This document shows positions 55,695 through 64,000 of a stretch of DNA of 64,000 nucleotides, in pieces. Under the pieces are notes generated by a model, which was not told the DNA's origin, searched no databases, and worked only from the letters and a program-made list of their open reading frames with translations. Source of the DNA: Phyto melanocephala (Eukaryota; Arthropoda; Insecta; Diptera; Rhinophoridae). Location: contig OW799233.1 of assembly GCA_941918925.1 (NCBI GenBank), forward strand, positions 48,383,341 through 48,447,340, read 5' to 3'. The position numbers and the translations under genes were made by a program. Position 1 is the first letter of the stretch, and every line of letters begins with the position of its first letter.

Positions 55695-58600
55695 AAAGAG
55701 ATAAGTAATACTCTCCTTTACTCTACCACCTTATGTAATTACAACATGCATGAAGTAATAAAAATGCGTATAAAGACTAAATAGCATGTCTTTTTTGCAG
55801 TCAGTCTATTACAATAACGCTTAGTTTGATTAAATACATTTACGAGCCAAAACGAGACAACGCAAATCGAATTGTTTTCTACATTATTTGTATTATATGA
55901 AACAGAAAAATATCAAGTGGGAAAATCAAATCAAAATTTAGAAAACATTTAAAATCGATTAACCTCAAATAATTTTTAAAACTTTTAACAAACTTTTTAC
56001 AGTATAATTAGAAACATTAATTTTTAGTGTTCATAATATTATTTTCCTCCATATTTTTTACTACCTATTCATAACAAAACTTTAAACTGGTAACAATTAA
56101 TTACGATTAATTTTGGACTTTTTTACATGTGTGAAGTTGCAGTAATGAAATGTTGGCTCTTAATTTTGAAAATAGATACTCCAGATTACGTGTGTAGAAA
56201 TAATGCAAAAACGTATAGAAAAAATATAATAAAGCCAAAAGAAACTTAATTAAGACATTCATAAAGAGAAATATTGTTTTTTTTTCGTTAATAAATTGAC
56301 AAAAAAAAAAAAACGTAGAAAAACATTTTCATTAACTGTTTTCATGCTTTCATAAGAAAAAAAAACGCACAAAAAACATGTTTAACACTTTTGCTTCTGT
56401 CTTAAGAATAAAAATTGCTGCTGCTGTCTTAAGTCTTTTGTTTTGTCTATGTTGGTGATGGCTGCATATACATATTATGTACTAACATATGCATATATAT
56501 TTATGTGTGTTTAAGTTAAAATTAATTTTTATTATAATTTAAAGCCTTAAATGCTTGTATTAAAGTTTATCACACATCAAAAAGAATTAAACTACAAATC
56601 GTTTATGCGAATGTTTGTAAGAGTTTTTTTTTTCTTGGGTGAAGGCTTATTTTACCATAAAACCTGTATTTCAAAAGTACTGCACGATTAATGCTAAAAG
56701 TACAGCAAAAATAAGAAATAAATAAAAAAAAAACTATAAACAAATTTAGAATGAAAATCCGCTAAAAAGAAACATGCAAATAAATTTGCCAATTTATGTA
56801 AAGTTCATATTAATGCTTTAGAAACTGTATTTTCAATGTATGAGCAGACTTTAATTACACTCTATAATAATGAATTTCGAATTTTGAATTATTCGAAAAT
56901 GACAGGTATGAATATTTTTGATGACATTCTTTTAAGGCAACAAAAAATATTTATTAATTTTGGCAAATAAATTTTTAAACAAATTTGTAGATAAACCAAC
57001 AATTTTTGAATTTAAAAATATGTGTAAAATAAAAAAGTGTGTTTTTATTTTATCAAAATGGTGAAGGTAAAAAATATTAATTTTGATTTTGCAAAATGCT
57101 TGCATTTGAATCAAAAATTATTTAAAATTTGTTCTAGATAAGAAAAAAAAAATTAGTTAAATATGTATTATGTATATTTGTATACAACTTTTGATTTTCG
57201 AACATTTTAATTTTAGGCAATACTTTAAAAATACATTACATCTGAACGTATCTGAAAAAATCCTTAAAAATTTAAGTTTTTTTATATGTTCGAAAATTCG
57301 AACTTAATTTCGAAAATATTTTAGAAGATGAAAACTATTTCTTAGAAGCTAAATATTTCAAAATATATCCTAAACTCACAATTATTATGACTTCGGCTTT
57401 GATATAACTATAAAACTTAAAAAACTACTGATGGTTAATACCCTTAATAAAAAATTTTACTTTTTTAAACTGTATTGAAATATTTTATCATGTTAAACAA
57501 TTTAAGGTACGTTTAGGTTGTTAAAAAAATTATTCAGTTTTTAGAATATTGAGTTCTAAACATAAAAAACGAGGTTTCTGTTTATATATTTTGCGATTTT
57601 TTAAATTTTAGAAGTTTCTAACTTATGTTACTTTGTTGTCTTAAAACCTTTCATGTGCGATTAGTTCGGAAATTCGAATTTAGGTCCAAAAAACTTCTTA
57701 AGAAAACAAATAAATCCTTTTATGTCATTGCTCGATCTATAAACTTAAATTCGAAAATTTTTAAAATATTAAACATTAAAGAACATTAAACATTTTTTAA
57801 ATATTAAAAACTATTGCACAGAGTCAGGAAAGACAACAAAATTTTAACAACTTTATTTCGAAAAAATGTTTGCTTTATCTTTGTGTACCCTTGATCTAAA
57901 TATAATAAAACTAAAACTAGAAAAATAATTTAATACAAATGAAAACTTAAAACTTGTATATGAGAATCCAAACTTTAGTCAAATTTTTTACAATTTTAGT
58001 TACCGTTATAAATTTTAGAATAACGGTTTTATACACTGTGCCTAATGAACATGAGTTGATAGCTTTAGTTCAACACACAAGACTTTTTATGTCAACCACT
58101 ATGATTTTTATTTTTTAGTTTCAAATATGATTCAGTTTAATTGACTAGTGGCTATTGTAGGGTGCACAAAACGGAAAAAAATCGTGCAAAAACTTTTTGA
58201 AAATAAAAATTGCAAAAATCATTGAACTACCACAATTGTTACGTCAATAAAATTCAACACAAAACATAAGAACATGAAATAGATTAAAAAATAATAAAAA
58301 AATACTTACAAAATTTCAAAATTTTTTTTATAATCAAACAGTTTCTTTTTGTTAGAAAAATAATTTTCAAAATATAAAACAAACTTACAAAATTTCAAAA
58401 TTTTTTATAATTAAAAACAATTTTTTTTTTAAGAAAAATAATTTTCTGTTCAGCTTTTTCGAAACTTTTCGAAAACGAATAAATTTTTCTCTTAATTTTT
58501 TTTATATATTTCTTATTTTCTGTAAATATATATTTAATTTTATCTGCCGCACTTTTTCTTCAACTAAATACACTTTTTATTTCAAAAATATAAATTTATT

Positions 58601-58880
58601 TTTTAAATTTAAAACATATTTGTTAAATGTTCACTTTAGCGCGTACCGTATACGACTAATTACTTGCACCGTTTGCTCTCAACTTTTAAGTTCTTTTTTT
58701 AACGCTTTTCTGCAAAACGAATAGAAAAAAATCCCCCCAAAAAACGTCAATAAAGTGCCTGCTCACTGGTCTTATGGTGTTCAAACAACTTCAACTTCAG
58801 ATATAACGTTTATTTTTGTTGTTCGTTAGCTGCACAAAATGTGTGTCGTTCGGTCGGTAAAAATAATTGTAAAATACACG
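55695..58880. other. Very AT-rich DNA, TTCGAA motifs
   Basis: No gene or element recognised over about 3 kb. TTCGAA-type motifs recur at about 57196, 57290, 57750 and 58460. Long A and T runs dominate. Confidence 0.4.
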
Positions 58881-58904
58881 ATACAACTAAATGTGACGTA
58901 CGTT

Positions 58905-58990
58905 GAGCTCTCAGTTTATACGGGAGTGTGAATTTCTATTGTTTTCGTGCAAAAACCCAAAGAAGCTAAAGAAGAAGAACAGCAAGTTGT
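58905..58990 (+). promoter_or_regulatory. Weak candidate initiator and first exon
   Basis: TCAGTT at about 58911-58916 matches the fly initiator consensus and sits in a locally less AT-rich patch (58840-58990) preceded by CGTTCGGTCGGT. I see no TATA box, and a downstream element is at best misplaced (TTCGTG near +33). A 76-codon frame at 58903-59133 has no recognisable domain. This is a guess about a host promoter. Confidence 0.2.
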
Positions 58991-59133
58991 ATAAAATTTA
59001 CCGCTTAATATCTTGTTTGGTTTTATTTTTGCAAATAGGTCTGGTGTATGAGTGTGTTTATAGATTCACGTGCTGCTGTTTAATGCGCTTTTGTAATTCA
59101 ACATCGCAGAGATATGTTCAGCTAAGCGAATAG

Positions 59134-60555
59134 CTTTAATTTGAGAGTTTTATATGTGGAGCTTTTATTATTATTATTTTTATATTCATGTGTATTTGAG
59201 TACATATTTTCTGTTTCCATATAGTTGGTTTGTGTCTCTGCTACTGAATGTGGTCAACATAAATATGTAAATCTTAAACCCATTCAAATTAAATGACATA
59301 ACCTTAGTTTGTTGAAACTACAACAGAAGTAAAGATTTTAAGTCGTATGAATACAAATTACAAATTAAATATAGTTCTTTAAATTATATTTACAGAGAAA
59401 GTAAGTTTAATAAACCCCTTATTAACCTGTAATCATTTTTATAAATAAGGCAGAATATTTTTGCATCAAAATATAAATGTCAAGCTTTTTTTCCACACAA
59501 AATCTGCAAAATTATTTTATTTAAATTTTGTTTCATTTTTATGGTTTACAGTACTGATAGTGCTTAATTAAGCACAAGTTGATTTTTCTCAAATTAATCT
59601 CAAAAAAATTCTAGATAATTTCTTTATATGTTTACAAAATATATCCCTAATCCTACTGAGTTAAGTTCAAGTGGTGATCTAATTGTTGGTGTGGTGAAAA
59701 AAGTACCTTTTTTACCCCAATTCAAATTTTTCCTTTGAGAAGTAATATTTCAGCAAGGTTTAAGCTGGATCCGTGCTTGTTTAAGTAGGTTATTGAACAC
59801 CTTCAAAGGGATGAAGATTTTGTGAGCCAAATCATTCTGAGCGATGGATCACCTTAATAGCTTTTCTTATCATGAATATTGTAGCATTCGGGATATGAAG
59901 AATCTACTATAAATTTTTGATCATAAATTAAGTAGAAACTGTCGATTACAACAAAGTTCTTTATACGTTAGTTGAATGGTATTAATCGGATGACATGAAG
60001 TTTTAGCTCATAAAAAAATGTTAAATTAATACAAGAGGAAATTCCTGGTCGTATATCATTTCAATTCGGAGATCAGAATTGGCCCCTGAGATCGCTTGAT
60101 TAAATGCCATATGATTATTAATTTTTTCTAAATATAAATTCTGATATTGTTTTTAGTGAAAATAAAAAGTTAAGCGCTCTTAAAAGAGAGCTCTTGCCGC
60201 ATTGTACTTGTTATATGTCTTGGTTGTGGCCACACATATAATTTTAATTGTAGCAAAATTTTAGTTTGCGTGATAGAGACGAACGCGTATGAAAAGGGGG
60301 ACACAATTGCATATAACCGAAAATTATCATTTATTTTGGGCTTTAGGTAACAATAATAGATACGGAGAGGCTTCACCAGACTTACTGACTACTGTGGTAT
60401 TCTGATCCACAATTCAGCCAGATGTATTTGTAACATCTTTACATCGAGATGCAAAAAAAAAATTACGACTCCAAGGGACTTTTAATCTGACAATACCGAA
60501 ACGTCCAAGGACTAAAAATTATATATTAATTTCAAAGTACTAAAATTATTAAGTT
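59134..60555. other. No gene seen
   Basis: AT-rich with no repeat end recognised. The minus-strand 68-codon frame at 60170-60376 has no known domain. Confidence 0.35.
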
Positions 60556-61284
60556 GTTTTTACCCTTCATCTGTGGTGCAAAAGATGTACCGTGTAGACA
60601 CTCGTAGCTCTGATAAAAGCAACGATACAGGGAAATGCAACCCTCAAAGGCACTAAATGGAAAAGTAGCTACACTAGGAAAAACTAGAAAGTGTAGTTGT
60701 AAATGTGAGTGTTAATACTTGTTCAATCAACCGTGACAGCGAAGTAAGCTGCATTTGCAAGTAAAGCTTAAAAGTCGAAGGCAGTGTAAAGGAAGAAATG
60801 GCTAGCTTCCGCCCTTTTGAACAAGAGCAGCCTAGTCAGCAACAGGTACAGCGCATGGGCAAATAAATAAGAAAATAATAATCGTAAGTCATCTGAAAAA
60901 AAAAACTCTACTAATTTGCAAGGGGTGACCAACGGGTTATTCGGTCACCATGGTAAAGGGAGGGTAAAGAAAATCAGGGGGCAAATTCGATCTAGTTCTC
61001 CCCCAAAGAAAATAGGATAAGAACGCAAGAATATATAAGACACTGGTACAATATCTGCGTAATTATCTAATTGTTGCCTATCGCTTCAGCGAACCACCAC
61101 CCAAGCCCAATGAGCCTTAGCCGAGCAAAATATCTAAAGGTTTCCAGTGTGGAAGCGATAGGCAATGCCGATCAAACCTCAAATAGAAATATGGCAGTCA
61201 AAATCGCATTGATGATAATGAACTATGACAAAGATATATGTACTTATATACCCAGCAAAATAACACATTACAAAATAATGAGTT
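60556..61284. other. Less AT-rich segment with inverted repeat
   Basis: Begins with a family D-like hairpin scrap (TACCCTTCATCTGTGGTGC). A 14-bp perfect inverted repeat lies at 61074-61087 and 61152-61165. Base composition is more balanced than the flanks, but the 71-codon frame (61071-61286) shows no known domain. Origin unknown. Confidence 0.35.
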
Positions 61285-61366
61285 GAAAGTACTTGAAAAC
61301 AGTTCTTCACTACTTACATTTTAACATCTTAACCTATTATTTTAATACGACGATGTCATTGGAGGC

Positions 61367-61517
61367 AAGTACTTACTGTGCTCGCTTACAAAAGGGACTA
61401 AAATAACTAGTTTACACCGTCGCTTACAAAAAGGGACTCGTATAAGTACTTATTACGATCGCTTATAAATACGAACTTAAATAAGTACTTACTTTTGTAG
61501 CAATAAATAAGTACTTA
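61367..61517. repeat. Short tandem repeat with TAAGTACTTA palindromes
   Basis: CGCTTACAAAAGGGACT-type units recur at 61383, 61421 and 61460 (about 38 bp apart). The 10-bp palindrome TAAGTACTTA occurs at 61443, 61482 and 61508, with a 9-bp version at 61367. Confidence 0.55.
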
Positions 61518-63060
61518 ATTTTAACAGCCTAAATAACCCATTACTATTATGGACTTACAGAAGTCGTTCGGTTCTTCTAAGGACGAAAATTCCGTTACAT
61601 TATTCCGCGATACGTTAATTTAAAATTAAAAAATCAGTAAAAATCTATAAGTCATCACTTTTTTAATAAAATGCTTTGCCACTGTTTCAAAAATAATTAC
61701 TACTTATACCCTATACGTGTTAAACTAAATAAGAATTGTAAAAAGTTATGTATTTGGGTGGCTTATAGCAAATTTAGCAACAAGAAATTGTATTGTGTGT
61801 GTATGTAAGCAAAATATCAAGTCATTACTAAAATACTTCTTAGTAAGAAAGACGATATGTAATTGTCATTGAAAAGTATATTGTTTAGTAAGAGTAAGTC
61901 ATTACCTAGTTCTTGTCTGGTACACAGAAAAAAATAAATATGAATTTTAATTACCAAATTAATATTATAAATTAAATTTTTATTTAGTTTTGCTCCAATC
62001 ATTGAAATGATTCTATTAATTAAATGAAAATTAATAGTTTTAATTGAAAAAAATTTAGGTAAAATATCAACTAACAATGTATTAAAAAATTAATTGAAAA
62101 TTCTAAAAATTTTTAATATTATTTTAATTAATCCAATCATGTCTATAATTGAAATTTTTGGATCAATTTAAATAAAATATTTACTATAACAATTAAAACT
62201 CTTCCAAATAAAAGATGTATATATTTTATTTATTTATTTTTAGAATTAATACATTTACATTTACTTATATCTACATGCATATACATACATATGTACTTAT
62301 GTATTTTGTAAAACAATTTTTTAATTACATTAGTAATAAATATGTTTGTAAGTACATATGGAGGTATTGTTGACGTTATACAATGACAAAATTTCACTAT
62401 GAATTGGTGTTAATGGCCTAGAAAGAAAGTAAAAAATTCTTATTGAAGAATAGCAAGATTTGTTTAAACTACTTACCAATTTGTAAAAGATGTCTTTTGC
62501 AGAAAATAAACTAAATATAAAGGCATGTTTGGAATACATTTAGTCATTGTATTTGATTAGCATTTATTATAAAATGTCATTTAATATGGTTGTAATGGCC
62601 AACCTACGTTATCGTCGTAATTATATCTTCAAATGATTTATGCAAACTATCCTTCGTAGCCTCCAATATGTGGTACGGATCACCATTGTCTAGGAACCAA
62701 AATCTTATTAAATTAAAAATGCGCTTCGTCGAACAAATAGCGTTGCTGCTTTATATTTTTAAAAATATATGAAGGCATTATTCCGCAGATTGGTTTAATT
62801 TTCTTCCTTTATCCAGTAAAAAGCAAATTTTTCATCCTCAAAAGCTTTACTTTAAAAATTTGTTTATTGATTTATTTTTCTGACATTTTTTACGTAGGTG
62901 CCTATACATTTTTTTTTAATTTACACAATTTGATTTGTTTTTCAATAAAATTCAAAACGTTTTAATAAATTTTATTAAATAAATTAAAAATATTATTAAA
63001 ACTTTGAAATAAGTCAATTATACATTTGATTAAACATTTTTAAATAAATTTTTTTTCTGT
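61518..63060. other. AT-rich DNA, no gene seen
   Basis: No coding region or element end recognised. The minus strand near 62720-62750 could encode a few residues resembling a transposase FDEAHF motif, but this is too short to call. Confidence 0.35.
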
Positions 63061-63062
63061 GT

Positions 63063-63175
63063 AGCTTTGTCATTCCGTTTGCATTCTGAAATCAAGGCTG
63101 TGCTACGATAACGACATTATACCTAGGTACTTGATGTTTAAGATGTTATCAGATTCAGCAGGCCGAATATAGCAT
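63063..63175 (-). repeat. Family D fragment
   Basis: Contains GCTTTGTCATTCCGTTTG from one end of family D and GTTATCAGATTCAGCAGGCC with GAATATAGCA from the other, with most of the body deleted. Confidence 0.45.
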
Positions 63176-63305
63176 TTTAAGCTGTTACAATAAAAGATAA
63201 CATTATGGAAAAGAAAAGAAAGATCGAAGAAAATGAGTAATAATCATGGGCGTAACTAGACTATTGTTTGAACAAGAATTTTCAAAGATTAACTTTAACA
63301 TATAA

Positions 63306-63412
63306 TCTAATATAAAAAATTCTCGTGTCGTGGTGTTTGTGATTAAACTGCTCCTAAGTGGATTGACTGATTTTCATGAAATTTTTTATGCATATCGGGT
63401 AAGTCTGAGAAT
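63306..63412 (+). mobile_element. Helitron-like 5' fragment
   Basis: TCTAATATAAAAAATTCTCG, then a GGATTGACTGATTTTCATGA stretch, resembles the opening of other insect Helitron families. No CTAG end follows; the sequence changes at CAGTGTTG (63413). Confidence 0.3.
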
Positions 63413-64000
63413 CAGTGTTGGTAAAAGTGGCACAATCGTGCCATTTTTGGCACTATTAATTGTTTAATGGCACGATGGCACTTTTGCAAACAATTAAAAT
63501 ATATAATTTTACTTTTTAAGAAATATATTTTTTATTAAAAATAAATAAATTATTTTTCTCCCTGTAAGTACTATAATACGAAAGTACGGACTGCACAGTA
63601 TCAAAAAGTTTGGCCATTTTAGTACGTTTATATGTTAAAAAATGTGTTGATACCTGATCGGATAATTGTTTGGTTATGATGGAAAAGAATAATTGTGTGC
63701 AAGCTCTGCTTAAAGAAGTTTAACTAAATTTGTACATTAATGGTTATATCTGCCACAATTTGAAATAAGCGTCCGGCTTCAGGTAAACACTTTATCATCA
63801 TTAATTCTATGGATTTATTAAAATCCAACTCAAAATGTTGTTATGACAGTGATGTCTTAAAAATAATTACCCAAACAAATGTTACAAATACAGTTTTTGT
63901 AAACTAGGCTTTACTAGAATTTTATAACTTTTAGTTTTATTTAACAATATATATCCCTATATTGGAATAATTATTTAATATTATGTATATATTTAATAAA
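63413..64000 (+). mobile_element. Possible hAT-type element end
   Basis: CAGTGTTGG opens the segment, like hAT termini that begin CAGTGTTG. It is followed by five TGGCAC or GTGCCA motifs within 63428-63482, as in subterminal transposase-binding arrays. No right terminus is found before the window ends and no transposase is visible, so this may be a fragment. Confidence 0.3.

Noticed and set aside
62700..62760. Minus-strand FDEAHF transposase motif
   Set aside because: Too short and no supporting motifs on either side.

Overview
The window is AT-rich, repeat-dense DNA from an insect, most likely a higher (calyptrate-like) fly. The evidence is the set of repeats: Helitrons with TCTATATATA starts and CTAG ends, mini-me/DINE-1-like elements with a (GTCY)n microsatellite, many decayed mariner-family transposases, and a BEL/Pao LTR retrotransposon. 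I see no convincing host protein-coding exon and no intact tRNA or rRNA gene. The stretch reads as intergenic or large-intron DNA built from layered transposable elements.

The centrepiece is a young, nearly complete BEL/Pao element at 34464-41986. It has 419- and 401-bp LTRs (one substitution plus one 18-bp indel by eye), a 5-bp AATAA target duplication, a primer binding site, and a purine tract. Its gag-pol stays in one reading frame from 35267 to 40465, broken by only two TAA codons. One falls between protease and reverse transcriptase, the other between RNase H and integrase. After integrase, where env sits in some BEL and retroviral relatives, there is a separate 234-codon ORF at 40546-41250. 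It repeats the nucleocapsid zinc-knuckle plus protease-like module of Gag-Pol in diverged form, just downstream of a very good splice acceptor. This is the best candidate for an undescribed arrangement.

Left of the BEL element: Helitrons (499-1001, 2598-3423, 11802-12173, 20328-21136, 22171-23034, 25609-26217, 31082-31508). DINE-like family C (4335-6207, 7686-8886). A tandem repeat block (8935-9290). A hAT-like MITE (15047-15423). Two LINE 3' ends lying tail to tail (17221-18415). Mariner-family remnants (18706-19076, 19805-22090, 30100-30911, 31780-32135, 33405-34265). An inverted pair of family D elements (27714-29279).

Right of it: family D copies (42089-42862, 54934-55694). A third family C copy (44029-46190). 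A TIR element with 18-bp perfect ends (47387-48368). Fragments of a MITE family (F). A nest of Harbinger-like and hAT-like elements (51965-53188). Palindrome-rich repeats near 61.4 kb, and a possible hAT end at 63413.

The elements also record relative timing. The same mariner-type insertion sits inside two family C copies, while the third keeps the empty site. Helitrons sit inside a mariner-type element. A hAT-like MITE sits inside a Harbinger-like element, which abuts a second Harbinger-like MITE at a shared TTA. All coordinates and motif calls come from reading the sequence by eye; family names rest on remembered hallmarks, not on searches.
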